This document shows, piece after piece, positions 33,513 through 43,953 of a DNA stretch of 64,000 nt; within the stretch, counting starts at the first letter, position 1; each line of letters opens with the position of its first letter. Position numbers and translations under genes: made by a program. The stretch covers positions 19,866-83,865 of the forward strand of contig NZ_PJJO01000049.1 of assembly GCF_002929535.1 (NCBI RefSeq), read 5' to 3'. The notes beneath the pieces were generated by a model that did no database searches, was not told the DNA's origin, and saw nothing but the letters and a program-made list of their open reading frames with translations. This DNA is from Cryobacterium sp. Y11 (lineage in GTDB: Bacteria; Actinomycetota; Actinomycetes; Actinomycetales; Microbacteriaceae).

Positions 33513-33585
33513 TAGCCCCAACGGGATTCGAACCCGTGTTAACGCCGTGAAAGGGCGCCGTCCTAGGCCGCTAAACGATGGGGCC
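33513..33585 (-). tRNA. tRNA-Glu (TTC)
   Basis: A minus-strand cloverleaf: acceptor GGCCCCA with TGGGGCT, anticodon loop CTTTCAC (anticodon TTC), discriminator A. The CCA end is not encoded. It is the first tRNA of the cluster. Confidence 0.95.
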
Positions 33586-33618
33586 GTGAGCCACAAACTT
33601 CATGGCTGCCGAAGAGTA

Positions 33619-33647
33619 AGCATACGGACTTGTGGGACGAAGGCCAA
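33619..33647 (-). promoter_or_regulatory. Promoter of the tRNA cluster
   Basis: On the minus strand TTGGCC (33647-33642), 17 nt, then TATGCT (33624-33619), ending 33 nt upstream of tRNA-Glu. The spacing and hexamers fit a housekeeping sigma promoter. Confidence 0.5.
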
Positions 33648-33840
33648 ATCGACGCGCCGAACATCCGCTCACAACATGCCCAGTTCGCAACGACAGTTCG
33701 CACCGCGCCCGCAAATGTGCGGGCCACGGCCCGTTTCGGGGGTTAGATTCGTCGATAAGACTGGGTGAAACGTGCCCACTTTGTTACTCTGAAGAGTCTG
33801 CTGCAGTGCAAGCTGCGACTGGAATGCCCGTTGGGAAACA

Positions 33841-35226
33841 ATGATTCGTACTACTCGCATGATCGGTCGCACCAGAAATTCTGCGACCATCGGTCTACGA
33901 CCGAGCAATCGGTGGCCCAGGCACACCCTCGCGTTGACCAGCGTCATGGCCGCTATGACCCTGTTAGTCACGCTCGTGAGTCCGGCCGCCCCGGCGCGGG
34001 CAGTTGACTATCCGTCCTGGCAGGACCTGCAGAATGCCAAGGCGAACACCACCGCCGCGGCGGCGCAGGTTATCGAAATCGAGAACCTTATCGCCGGCCT
34101 GCAGGTGCAGCGGCAAGAGACTCAGGCTGCCGCGGACAAAAGCGCCAACGAACTCGAGGTCGCTCAGCAGGAGTTTGACGACGCCACCCGCCGTGCAGAC
34201 GACATTGCGAAACAGGCCGAGGACAGCAAGGCCACAGCGGATGCCGCCACCAAGCAGGCCGGTCAGCTCGCCGCGCAGCTCTACCGCACCGGGGGCACCG
34301 ACCTGAGCGTCAACCTGTTTCTCGAAGGCAATGGTGACGGCGCCGACGCTGACCTGTTGCTGGCGAAACTAGGCAACATGAGCAAACTGGTCGAGCGTAG
34401 TTCTGACGTGTATGACGAGGCGCAGACCGCCACCAACAATGCCCAGTCGCTGGGCGACCAGGCCAAGGTCGCGCAGTCTGAACGGGACAAGCTGCGGATC
34501 GCCGCCGAAGAAGCACTCGTCGCCGCGCAGAATGCGGCAGAGGCCGCAGCGGTCGCGCTCGCCGAATCCGAAGCCAAGGGCGTTGAACTGAATCAGCAGC
34601 TGCAGTTTATGCGCGACACCCAGGCCACGACGACGGCCGGGTATGAAGCCGGTGTGGCCGAACGTGCTCGCATCGAGGCTGCTCGCATCGAGGCTGTTCG
34701 CATTGAGGCCATCCGGGTCGCAGAGGCGGCCGCAGTGGCGGCCGCGCGCACCGGTGGCGGTGGCGGTGGTGGCAGTGGTGGTTCCGGCGGATCGGTGAGC
34801 ATGTCCGGCTGGGGCGTTCCAGCCAGCGGCCGCATCACCGGCGGCTACGGCCCCCGCTCGACCATTTGCGGCGATAGCGGCCAGTGCAGCGGAAGCTTCC
34901 ATTACGCGACCGACCTCGGCACCGGATGCGGCGCGCCGCTCTACGCTGCCCACGCTGGCGTCGTGACCTGGGCCGGGCGCCTCGGCACCTACGGCAACTT
35001 CGTGAAGATCAGCCACGGCGACAACGTCTCGACCGGCTACGCCCATATTCGGGATGGCGGCTACAGTGTCAGTGTTGGCCAGTCAGTGTCGGCGGGGCAG
35101 CTCATTGCCAGTTCCGGAAAGACCGGCGCCGCCAACGGCTGTCACCTGCACTTCGAAGTATGGATTGGTGGCAACCGTATCAATCCCGTTCCATTCATGG
35201 CTGACCGGGGAGCATCACTTGGCTAA
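33841..35226 (+). CDS. Secreted coiled-coil M23 peptidase (EnvC/NlpD-like)
   Basis: A 461-aa protein. A basic N-terminus then a hydrophobic signal core (TLALTSVMAAMTLLVTLVS) ending near ARA-VD. Residues 60-290 form an Ala/Glu/Gln-rich coiled coil. A Gly/Ser linker (about 300-322) leads to a peptidase M23 domain (325-455) with the metal ligands: H/D of 'FHYATDLGTGC', and 'HLHFEVWIGG' near 435. Such proteins cut peptidoglycan cross-bridges or activate amidases during division. The shared 'DYPSW' after the signal peptide links it to the downstream NlpC/P60 gene. The two frames overlap. Confidence 0.9.
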   Translation: MIRTTRMIGRTRNSATIGLRPSNRWPRHTLALTSVMAAMTLLVTLVSPAAPARAVDYPSWQDLQNAKANTTAAAAQVIEIENLIAGLQVQRQETQAAADKSANELEVAQQEFDDATRRADDIAKQAEDSKATADAATKQAGQLAAQLYRTGGTDLSVNLFLEGNGDGADADLLLAKLGNMSKLVERSSDVYDEAQTATNNAQSLGDQAKVAQSERDKLRIAAEEALVAAQNAAEAAAVALAESEAKGVELNQQLQFMRDTQATTTAGYEAGVAERARIEAARIEAVRIEAIRVAEAAAVAAARTGGGGGGGSGGSGGSVSMSGWGVPASGRITGGYGPRSTICGDSGQCSGSFHYATDLGTGCGAPLYAAHAGVVTWAGRLGTYGNFVKISHGDNVSTGYAHIRDGGYSVSVGQSVSAGQLIASSGKTGAANGCHLHFEVWIGGNRINPVPFMADRGASLG

Positions 35227-36700
35227 CAGTTCCACCCCTGCACCGAGCACCAACGCACGCGCACGAGCTCGAACCAGATCTAAGCGGCTGTTTTCTGCCG
35301 TCGCGATCGGCGCAGCGTCGGCGCTGACAGCATCCGTTGCTGCGGCTGGCGGTGCTGCGTTCGCTGCGCCCGATTATCCGAGCTGGAATGACGTTGAAAA
35401 GGCTAAGCAGAACGAGTCGACCAAGCAGGCCGAGATTGCCACGCTCGGCGAGCTGCTCGACGGTTTGGCCACCGAGGCCGCTGAGGCGGTGACGACCGCG
35501 CAGATGGCAGCCGAGGCCTATCGCATCACCCAAGATGCGTTGGATGCCGCGACCACACGGGAATCCAGCCTCGCCAAGCAAGCCGAATCGGCCGAGGCTA
35601 CCGCAGCGACGTCGAAGATGCGGGCCGGCCTGATCGCGGCGCACCTCGCAAAATCTGGCAGCAACGGCCTGTCGCTCAACCTGTTTCTGAACGGCAACAG
35701 CGCCGACGATTTGCTCAGCCAACTCGGCACGGCCAGCAAGCTCAGCGAACAGTCTGAGCAGATTTATGCCGAGGCGTTGCAGGACCAGAACGCGGCAGAA
35801 TCCCTCGGTGAACAGGCGGCCTCAGCCAGCGATGAACGCGAACGCCTCTCCGGGGAATCGAAAATCACTTTCGATGCCGCCGCAGCGAGTGCGGCCGCCG
35901 CGCAGGCAGCGTATGACACCCAGCAACGCAAGTCGACCGAACTGTTCGAGCAGCTCGCGCTGCTGAAGGACACCACGGCTGAAGCTGAACGTAGCTTTCA
36001 CGCCAGCGAGGATGCGGCAGCTGCGGCCGAGGCGTTCGCCCAGGCGCAGGCATCCGCCGCTGCGGTAGCGGATGCTGCGACCGTGCCGACAAGGCAGAAT
36101 GACGCTGACGCTGACGCTGACGCTGACGCTGACGCTGACGCTGGTGCTGGTGCTGGTGCTGGTGCTGGTGCTGGTACTGGCGCCGGCTCTGCTGCGGGGT
36201 CAGGGTCGGGCTCCGCCGCGGACTCAGGTTCAGCCTCGGGTTCCGGCGCGACCACTTCCGTTGTGCCGAGCGCGCCGAGCAGCCCGGCCGGTGGCGGCAA
36301 CACCACTACGGTGCCCAACGCGAGCGTTGTCGACGCGGCTCTCTCGTTCGCCCGGGCTCAGCTCGGTGACCGGTACGTCTTCGGCGGCTCAGGCCCTGAC
36401 GCGTGGGATTGTTCGGGACTGACCAAAGCAGCCTTCAATGCGGCCGGCGTCTACATCGGAACGCACTCTGCGACCGACCAGTACAACACCATGGCCCGCC
36501 AGGGCAAGCTCGTCTCCTTCGCCCAGGTGCAGGTGGGCGACCTGGTGTTCTGGGGCAGCCCGGGCAACTACTACCACGTGGCGATTTACGTTGGTGGTGG
36601 CCGGGTTCTCGAAGCACCCAACCCCTCGTCGCCGGTACGCGAGCATAGTATCTGGTCGTCCTGGGCCGTTGCGCCCTACGTCGGTCGCCCCGCCGCTTAA
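35219..36700 (+). CDS. Secreted coiled-coil NlpC/P60 peptidoglycan hydrolase
   Basis: A 493-aa protein. I chose the TTG at 35219 because it follows GGGGAG and overlaps the end of the M23 gene. Signal peptide about 20-55 (LFSAVAIGAASALTASVAAA), then 'APDYPSWNDVEKA', the same motif as in the M23 protein. Coiled coil 60-290, a (DA)n(GA)n and Gly/Ser linker (295-370), then an NlpC/P60 domain (375-493): 'DAWDCSGLTKAAFNAAGV' (catalytic Cys), 'YYHVAIYVGGGRVL' (His) and 'EAPNPS'. It should cleave D-Glu-to-diamino-acid bonds of wall peptides, as RipA-type enzymes do. The coiled coil may hold it in an inactive or FtsX-controlled state; that is inferred from RipC-like proteins. Confidence 0.9.
   Translation: MANSSTPAPSTNARARARTRSKRLFSAVAIGAASALTASVAAAGGAAFAAPDYPSWNDVEKAKQNESTKQAEIATLGELLDGLATEAAEAVTTAQMAAEAYRITQDALDAATTRESSLAKQAESAEATAATSKMRAGLIAAHLAKSGSNGLSLNLFLNGNSADDLLSQLGTASKLSEQSEQIYAEALQDQNAAESLGEQAASASDERERLSGESKITFDAAAASAAAAQAAYDTQQRKSTELFEQLALLKDTTAEAERSFHASEDAAAAAEAFAQAQASAAAVADAATVPTRQNDADADADADADADAGAGAGAGAGAGTGAGSAAGSGSGSAADSGSASGSGATTSVVPSAPSSPAGGGNTTTVPNASVVDAALSFARAQLGDRYVFGGSGPDAWDCSGLTKAAFNAAGVYIGTHSATDQYNTMARQGKLVSFAQVQVGDLVFWGSPGNYYHVAIYVGGGRVLEAPNPSSPVREHSIWSSWAVAPYVGRPAA
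36101..36178 (+). repeat. (GACGCT)n-(GGTGCT)n hexanucleotide repeat
   Basis: Seven GACGCT units followed by about six GGTGCT units. They encode Asp-Ala and Gly-Ala runs in the linker of the NlpC/P60 protein. Hexamer slippage would change linker length without a frameshift. Confidence 0.9.
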
Positions 36701-36702
36701 CG

Positions 36703-36720
36703 AAAAAAGGGCTTCGGCCC
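36703..36720 (-). terminator. Possible small terminator downstream of ppa
   Basis: On the minus strand GGGC-CGAA-GCCC followed by TTTTTTC. The stem is only 4 bp, so this is a weak call; it could end minus-strand reading from ppa. Confidence 0.35.
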
Positions 36721-36775
36721 AACGCGGGTCGCGGGTGCTGGGGTCGCGGGCATCCGTTTAAACGTGCCGTCTTGC

Positions 36776-36903
36776 GCGGGACCTGCGCCAGTGCGCGGGA
36801 GTTCGGGTCGAGCTGGAACTCCCGCGCACCGTGTCGCGTGGGACCTGCGCCAGTGTGCGGGAGTTGGGCCTCCCGCGCAGCGGCGCAGCTCCCGCGCACC
36901 GTG
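36776..36903. repeat. Intergenic double repeat with inverted halves
   Basis: The 36701-36953 gap has no gene. It contains GGGACCTGCGCCAGTG(C/T)GCGGGAGTT twice (about 36778 and 36840) and CTCCCGCGCACCGTG twice (about 36819 and 36889). The GCGGGAG and CTCCCGC parts are complementary, so each unit can fold into a hairpin. It resembles a small intergenic repeat element of unknown origin. Confidence 0.65.
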
Positions 36904-36953
36904 AACGTGGCCGGCCGGGCCCGGAACAATCAGGGGACGGACGAAGCTGAGGG

Positions 36954-37445
36954 CTAGTGGCCCTCGGCAGCGAGCTTCGCGACGCCGTCGACGACGATCT
37001 GGTTGGCCTCGGCTGCATCGCCCCAGCCCTCGGTCTTGACCCACTTGTTCGGTTCGAGGTCCTTGTAGTGCTCGAAGAAGTGCTCGATTTCCTTGCGGGT
37101 GTACTCCGGAATGTCCAGGACATCCTGGATGTGATCCCAGCGTGGATCGCCGGCCGGAACGGCGATAACCTTGGCGTCTGAACCGCCGTCATCGGTCATG
37201 TTGAACACGCCAACGGGGCGCACGGAGACGCCAACTCCCGGAAACAGCGGGTAGTCGAGCAACACGAGCACGTCGACGGGGTCGCCGTCGAGGCCGAGAG
37301 TGTTCTCGAAGTAGCCGTAGTCAGTGGGGTACATGAAGCTCGTGTAGAGCACGCGGTCGAGATAGACCCGACCGGTTTCGTGGTCCACCTCATACTTGTT
37401 GCGGCTCCCGCGGGGGATTTCGATGACTGCGTCGTATTCGGCCAT
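36954..37445 (-). CDS. ppa: Inorganic pyrophosphatase (family I)
   Basis: A 163-aa cytoplasmic enzyme hydrolysing pyrophosphate to two phosphates. Start ATG at 37445 ([20 protein letters not shown]), with GGGAGAAACAAGG upstream. '[13 protein letters not shown]', '[20 protein letters not shown]' and '[14 protein letters not shown]' carry the conserved Lys, Tyr and the Mg-binding Asp cluster (D-G-D-P-V-D), and '[10 protein letters not shown]' follows. Length is normal for bacterial hexameric enzymes. It is divergent from tilS, 45 bp apart. Long upstream extensions of the open frame run through the tilS gene and are not real. Confidence 0.97.
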   Translation of the reverse strand: MAEYDAVIEIPRGSRNKYEVDHETGRVYLDRVLYTSFMYPTDYGYFENTLGLDGDPVDVLVLLDYPLFPGVGVSVRPVGVFNMTDDGGSDAKVIAVPAGDPRWDHIQDVLDIPEYTRKEIEHFFEHYKDLEPNKWVKTEGWGDAAEANQIVVDGVAKLAAEGH

Positions 37446-37490
37446 GGCCTTGTTTCTCCCTTGTTCTAAGTCTGCGGATAACGTTACTGG

Positions 37491-38471
37491 ATGAAGTCTT
37501 CCCGTCGCCCGCGCCTGACCCCGGCCACCGCCGATATCCGCCGGGCCGTGCGCGCGCTGCTGCCACCCAACGGACTCGTTCTGGTCGGCCTCAGTGGCGG
37601 CGCCGACTCGCTCGCCCTGGCCGCAGCGACCGCCTTTGAGGCCGAGCGGGCTGGCATCCGGGCCGGCGCGGTGATCGTCGACCACAACCTGCAGGCCGGT
37701 TCAGCGGATGTCGCGGCACGGGCAGCAGATACCGCGCGCCGCCTCGGCCTCGATCCGGTCCTCGTGCTGAGTGTGCACGTCGAAAGCGATGGAACAGGTC
37801 CGGAAGCGGCGGCCCGCACCGCCCGCTACGCGGCCTTCGACGCTGCCAGGGAGCAGACCGGGGCCAGCGGCGTGCTGCTCGGGCACACCCTCGACGACCA
37901 GGCCGAAACCGTGCTGCTGGGCCTGGCCCGCGGCTCCGGTCCGACGAGTTTGCGCGGTATGGCGGCGCGAACCGGGCCGATTCTGCGACCGTTGCTGGGC
38001 ATCCGTCGCGCCCAAACCCGCCAATTTTGCGCCGAGGCCGGTCTGGAACCGTGGAGCGATCCGCAGAATTTCGACCAGCGCTATGCCCGGGTGCGGGTGC
38101 GCGAAACCGTGCTGCCGCTGTTGGAGAGTGAACTCGGCCCGGGCGTCGGGGTGGCGCTCGCGCGTACGGCCGAGGCCCTGCGGGAAGATTCCGACGCGCT
38201 CGACCAGCTGGCACGGGCTGTGCTGCACGCACACTGGGTGAACGGCGAGATCGCGGCGGCCGTGCTGGCGGCGCAATCGGCCGCGGTACGGCAGCGGGTG
38301 ATTCGCTTCGGCACGCTGGAGCAGCACGCTGTGGCCCTTGATCGCGGACAGACCCTCGCCGTGGCAGCCCTCGTGACTCACTGGCACGGACAGGGAGCGC
38401 TCAGCCTGCCAGGTATTAGAGTTGTACGGAAGGGCGGAATGTTGATTTTTTCTGTGCCTGGACACATCTAA
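37491..38471 (+). CDS. tilS: tRNA(Ile)-lysidine synthase
   Basis: A 326-aa ATP-dependent enzyme that turns C34 of the CAU-anticodon tRNA-Ile into lysidine so that it reads AUA. '[17 protein letters not shown]' is the PP-loop SGGxDS motif (35-40). '[14 protein letters not shown]' and '[20 protein letters not shown]' are the other family signatures, and '[20 protein letters not shown]' follows. The length is in the short range, without a full-size C-terminal domain. The putative -10 TAACGT (37479-37484) ends 6 nt before the ATG, so the mRNA may be leaderless. It heads the plus-strand run to lysS. Confidence 0.95.
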   Translation: MKSSRRPRLTPATADIRRAVRALLPPNGLVLVGLSGGADSLALAAATAFEAERAGIRAGAVIVDHNLQAGSADVAARAADTARRLGLDPVLVLSVHVESDGTGPEAAARTARYAAFDAAREQTGASGVLLGHTLDDQAETVLLGLARGSGPTSLRGMAARTGPILRPLLGIRRAQTRQFCAEAGLEPWSDPQNFDQRYARVRVRETVLPLLESELGPGVGVALARTAEALREDSDALDQLARAVLHAHWVNGEIAAAVLAAQSAAVRQRVIRFGTLEQHAVALDRGQTLAVAALVTHWHGQGALSLPGIRVVRKGGMLIFSVPGHI

Positions 38472-38493
38472 AGAAAAGGACTGCACCTTTCAC

Positions 38494-39066
38494 ATGGAAC
38501 CTCGCGACATTGACGGCGACCTCACCGAGATCCTGATCAGCGAGGAGCAGATTCAAGCTCGCCTCGCCGAGATGTCACGCCAGATCGAAACGGACTATGC
38601 CGGCACCGACCTGCTGCTGGTCGGCGTGCTCAAGGGCGCGGTCATGGTCATGGCCGATCTGGCCCGCGAACTGCACCACCCGATCACCATGGACTGGATG
38701 GCCGTGAGTTCCTACGGATCCGGCACGCAGTCCAGCGGCGTCGTGCGCATTCTGAAGGACCTCGACACCGACCTCTCCGGTCGCAACGTACTCATCGTCG
38801 AAGACATCATCGACTCGGGGCTGACCCTGTCGTGGCTGCTGGCGAACCTGAAAACGCGCGGTCCGGCATCCATTGAAATCTGTGCGCTGCTGCGCAAACC
38901 GGATGCCGCGCGCGTCGACATCGACGTGAAATACGTCGGTTTCGACATTCCGAACAAGTTTGTCGTCGGTTACGGCCTCGACTACGACGAGAAGTACCGC
39001 AATCTGCGTTCGGTCGGCATCCTGGCCCCGCACGTGTACTCCACCGCTCCGGCAGCGGCGCTCTAA
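38494..39066 (+). CDS. hpt: Hypoxanthine phosphoribosyltransferase
   Basis: A 190-aa purine salvage enzyme that makes IMP (and GMP) from hypoxanthine (guanine) and PRPP. '[20 protein letters not shown]' is the substrate-binding start and '[19 protein letters not shown]' is the PRPP-binding motif ([10 protein letters not shown]). '[20 protein letters not shown]' supports the base site. The start is the ATG at 38494, with AAAGGA 13 nt upstream. The tilS-hpt-ftsH order is widely conserved in actinobacteria. Confidence 0.96.
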   Translation: MEPRDIDGDLTEILISEEQIQARLAEMSRQIETDYAGTDLLLVGVLKGAVMVMADLARELHHPITMDWMAVSSYGSGTQSSGVVRILKDLDTDLSGRNVLIVEDIIDSGLTLSWLLANLKTRGPASIEICALLRKPDAARVDIDVKYVGFDIPNKFVVGYGLDYDEKYRNLRSVGILAPHVYSTAPAAAL

Positions 39067-39149
39067 CCGCGCCCGGCACCTTGCCGCAAGTTTTCCTTTG
39101 GGCGAACATGCGGCATTCCCTTGTAATCGCGCGCTAGCCTAAGGTCACC

Positions 39150-41162
<2,013 letters not shown>

Positions 41163-41168
41163 GCGCTC

Positions 41169-41738
41169 GTGGCAGTGGACAGGGGGCGCATCCAGGCGGC
41201 CGTCTCGGAGATTCTCGCTGCAATCGGCGAAAATCCCGAGCGGGTCGGGCTGGAAAGCACTCCGCGCCGGGTGGCGGATGCCTACGCCGAGTTTTTTGCC
41301 GGGCTCGACCAGGATCCGCAAGACCTGCTGCACGACTTCGTACCGGTCGATGGCAGTACTGGCGAACTCGTGTTGCTGCGCGACATCGCCTTCCGCTCGA
41401 TCTGCGAGCACCACCTGCTGCCGTTCCTCGGCATCGCCCACGTGGCCTATCTGCCGAGGGGCCGCGTCGTTGGCCTCGGCCGGTTGCCAGCCGTCGTCGA
41501 GACCATCGCGGCGCGGCCGCAACTGCAGGAACGACTGACCGAGGAGATCGCTGATGCCCTGCAGGAGGGCCTCGATCCGCTCGGCGTGCTCGTCGTGCTC
41601 GATGCCGTGCACGGCTGCGTCGGTACCCGCGGGCCGCGGCAGAGCGCGAGTTCGACCGTGACCATGGCCTCCCGGGGCGCGCTGACCGAACCGACGGCTC
41701 GCGCCGAGATCATCGCCCTGATCGCGGCCGGCGGATGA
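41169..41738 (+). CDS. folE: GTP cyclohydrolase I
   Basis: A 189-aa enzyme, first step of folate synthesis: GTP to 7,8-dihydroneopterin triphosphate. GTG start at 41169, six nt after the ftsH stop. 'GENPERVGLESTPRRVADAY', 'FRSICEHHLLPFLGIAHVAY' (zinc ligands in C-E-H-H) and 'RLTEEIADAL' are conserved. The C-terminal part reads 'HGCVGTRGPRQSASSTVT' instead of the usual H-M-C-M-x-x-R-G; the zinc-binding Cys is kept. It overlaps folP by ATGA. The first of a chain of coupled genes. Confidence 0.96.
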   Translation: MAVDRGRIQAAVSEILAAIGENPERVGLESTPRRVADAYAEFFAGLDQDPQDLLHDFVPVDGSTGELVLLRDIAFRSICEHHLLPFLGIAHVAYLPRGRVVGLGRLPAVVETIAARPQLQERLTEEIADALQEGLDPLGVLVVLDAVHGCVGTRGPRQSASSTVTMASRGALTEPTARAEIIALIAAGG

Positions 41739-42592
41739 CGCTGATCATGGGTGTGCTCAACGTCACCCCCGATTCCTTCAGCGACGGTGGCAAGTGGGCG
41801 TCAACGGATGCCGCCATCGAGCATGGTCTGCGGTTGCGCGCGGACGGCGCCGACCTGATCGACATCGGCGGCGAGTCGACCAGGCCCGGCGCCACCCGGG
41901 TGCCCCCGGACGAAGAACAAAGCCGGGTCATTCCGGTGATCACCGAACTCGCCAGGCACGGACTGCGCCTGAGCATCGACACGTTCAACGCCGCAACGGC
42001 CCGCGCTGCGGCGAAGGCCGGCGCGACTATCATTAACGACGTCTCTGGCGGACTCGCCGACCCTGACATGGCCGCTATCGCTGCAGACACCGGCCTGACC
42101 TACGTGGCCATGCACTGGCGCGGCCACGCCCAGCAAATGGATTCTGTGACGGCCTACGACGACGTCGTCACCGATGTCATCGCCGAGCTGAACGTGCGCG
42201 TTGCCGCTTTGACGGCCGCCGGCGTCGATCTGGACCGGATCGTACTCGACCCGGGCCTCGGCTTCTCGAAGAAGACCGAACACAACTGGCAACTCATCAA
42301 CCGGCTCGACGCCTTCGCCGAGCTGGGTCTTCCGGTTCTGGTTGGCGCCTCGCGCAAACGCTTTCTAGCCGAGGTGCTTCCGGTCGGGGCCCCCGTGCTC
42401 GAACGCGACCTGCCGACTGCCGTCGTGAGCGTGCTGGCCGCCCAGGCCGGCGCCTGGGCGGTGCGCGTGCACGACGTCGCCGCGACTCGCGCAGCGCTCA
42501 ACGTGCTGGCCAGTGTGCGACAGTCGATGCCCCGGGTCCCGCCAGAATTGCCAGGCGGCGCGCCGAGTCCGACACAATGGAACCATGACTGA
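41735..42592 (+). CDS. folP: Dihydropteroate synthase
   Basis: A 285-aa TIM-barrel enzyme condensing p-aminobenzoate with dihydropterin pyrophosphate; target of sulfonamides. 'MTLIMGVLNVTPDSFSDGGK' is the N-terminal signature, 'DIGGESTRPGATRVPPDEEQ' the pterin loop, 'GATIINDVSGG' the next strand, and 'LDPGLGFSKKTEHNWQLI' the later signature. The ATG overlaps the folE stop, and its own stop overlaps the folB start. Length is normal. Confidence 0.97.
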   Translation: MTLIMGVLNVTPDSFSDGGKWASTDAAIEHGLRLRADGADLIDIGGESTRPGATRVPPDEEQSRVIPVITELARHGLRLSIDTFNAATARAAAKAGATIINDVSGGLADPDMAAIAADTGLTYVAMHWRGHAQQMDSVTAYDDVVTDVIAELNVRVAALTAAGVDLDRIVLDPGLGFSKKTEHNWQLINRLDAFAELGLPVLVGASRKRFLAEVLPVGAPVLERDLPTAVVSVLAAQAGAWAVRVHDVAATRAALNVLASVRQSMPRVPPELPGGAPSPTQWNHD

Positions 42593-42947
42593 TTCGATCA
42601 CCCTCACCGGCTTGCGGGTGAACGCCCACCACGGCGTCTACGACTTTGAGAAAGAGAACGGCCAGGACTTCGTCATCGACGTGACCGTCTGGCTGGATCT
42701 GGTGCGGGCCGCGGCGAGCGATGACGTGACCCAGACCATCCACTATGGCGAACTGGCCGAGGAAGTCACCGACGCCGCCACGCACAACCCGGTCGACCTC
42801 ATTGAAACCGTCGCCGAACGCATCGCCGCCGTCGTGTTGGCCCACCCGCCGGCCCTCAAGGTGCAGGTGACGGTGCACAAGCCGCAGGCACCGATCTCGG
42901 TGCCGTTCACCGACGTTGCCGTGCAGATCACTCGGACTCGGTCGTGA
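42585..42947 (+). CDS. folB: Dihydroneopterin aldolase
   Basis: A 120-aa enzyme converting dihydroneopterin to 6-hydroxymethyl-dihydropterin. The ATG at 42585 overlaps folP by 8 bp; the longer upstream frame lies inside folP. 'DSITLTGLRVNAHHGVYDFE' is the typical N-terminus (G-x-x-x-x-x-x-H-G-V/V-x-x-x-E), 'TIHYGELAEEV' and 'NPVDLIETVAERIAAVVL' hold the active-site residues, and 'KPQAPISVPFTDVAV' is the C-terminal strand. Followed by folK with a GTGA overlap. Confidence 0.95.
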   Translation: MTDSITLTGLRVNAHHGVYDFEKENGQDFVIDVTVWLDLVRAAASDDVTQTIHYGELAEEVTDAATHNPVDLIETVAERIAAVVLAHPPALKVQVTVHKPQAPISVPFTDVAVQITRTRS

Positions 42948-43480
42948 GCAAGCGCGCCGAACGGGTTGTGCTGGCCCTCGGCAGCAATCTCGGCGACCGG
43001 ACGGCAACGCTGGCCGGTGCCGTGCGTGATCTTGTGGCCCTACCCGGTGCTGCGCTGGGAGCCGTCTCGCCGGTCTATGAATCGGCAGCAGTGAAGCTCG
43101 ACGGAGTCGACGAGAACGCACCGCGCTATCTCAACTGCGTCGTTTTGATCGACTATACGGGCGACCCGTATGACCTACTCGACGCCGTCAACGCGATCGA
43201 GGCCGAGCACGGCCGGGTGCGCGCGGAACGTTGGGGCGATCGCACGCTCGACATCGACATCATTCTGTTTGGAAAGCTGGTGCTCGACGATGACCGCCTG
43301 ACTCTGCCGCACCCGCGCGCCGCGGAGCGTGACTTTGTGCTCGCCCCCTGGGGTGATATCGACGCGGATGCGATCATTCCGGGCCGTGGCTCGGTGCGCG
43401 ACCTGCTCGCCGCGACCGGCAACATGGTGCGCAGGGCGGCGGATGCGCCATCCGCGCCATTTGAGGGAGCGCGGCAATGA
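42944..43480 (+). CDS. folK: 2-amino-4-hydroxy-6-hydroxymethyldihydropteridine diphosphokinase
   Basis: A 178-aa kinase transferring pyrophosphate from ATP to the hydroxymethylpterin made by FolB. GTG start in the GTGA overlap with folB. 'VVLALGSNLGDRTATLAGAV' is the N-terminal signature; 'RVRAERWGDRTLDIDIILFG' is the family motif with the Mg-binding D-x-D. 'LTLPHPRAAERDFVLAPW' supports the assignment. Its stop overlaps the next start (ATGA). Confidence 0.97.
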   Translation: MSKRAERVVLALGSNLGDRTATLAGAVRDLVALPGAALGAVSPVYESAAVKLDGVDENAPRYLNCVVLIDYTGDPYDLLDAVNAIEAEHGRVRAERWGDRTLDIDIILFGKLVLDDDRLTLPHPRAAERDFVLAPWGDIDADAIIPGRGSVRDLLAATGNMVRRAADAPSAPFEGARQ

Positions 43481-43953
43481 AGCGCTCGCACGCGACCGGG
43501 ATGCTGGCGGTTTTACTGGTCGGTCTCGTGATCGGATTTCTGATCGAAATCGCCTTCGCGGCATCCGGTGCCCCGATTGTCGTTCCCCCGATTACCCTGC
43601 CGCTGACGCTCGTGCTGCTCGGCGCTGTCGTCGTCAGCCTCGCTTGGCAGGTGCATCAGGGTAGCCGCCGCAAGGCCCTGCGCCGGATCGACCCGTTTTG
43701 GGCGATGCGGGTGGCCGTGCTGTCCAAGGCGACATCGCTAACGGGGTCGCTGCTGTTCGGCGCTGCGCTCGGTGTCGTGCTGTATATTCTCACCCGCTCG
43801 GTGGTTCCCGCTGTCACCTCGCTCTGGCTCGCGGTCGGCACTGCGATCGGCGGCGCCGTGATGCTGACGGCCGGCCTCGTGGCCGAACACTTCTGCACCC
43901 TGCCGCCGAATGACGACACCGACACCGACGAGACCGGAGGTACGCGTGCCTGA
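43477..43953 (+). CDS. DUF3180 family membrane protein
   Basis: A 158-aa protein of four predicted helices (about 5-27, 33-55, 78-102 and 108-134). It matches the DUF3180 pattern: a short membrane protein directly after folK in actinobacteria, with 'RRIDPFWAMRVAVLSKATSL' between helices 2 and 3. Function is not known. The conserved position suggests a link with folate or cell-envelope metabolism, but there is no direct evidence. ATGA overlap on the folK side; its end overlaps the next gene by 8 bp. Confidence 0.85.
   Translation: MKRSHATGMLAVLLVGLVIGFLIEIAFAASGAPIVVPPITLPLTLVLLGAVVVSLAWQVHQGSRRKALRRIDPFWAMRVAVLSKATSLTGSLLFGAALGVVLYILTRSVVPAVTSLWLAVGTAIGGAVMLTAGLVAEHFCTLPPNDDTDTDETGGTRA

Noticed and set aside
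33586..33840. Possible c-di-AMP (ydaO) riboswitch before the M23 gene, as in some actinobacterial wall hydrolases
   Set aside because: The leader has only a 7-bp hairpin (33707-33724); conserved ydaO segments are not seen.
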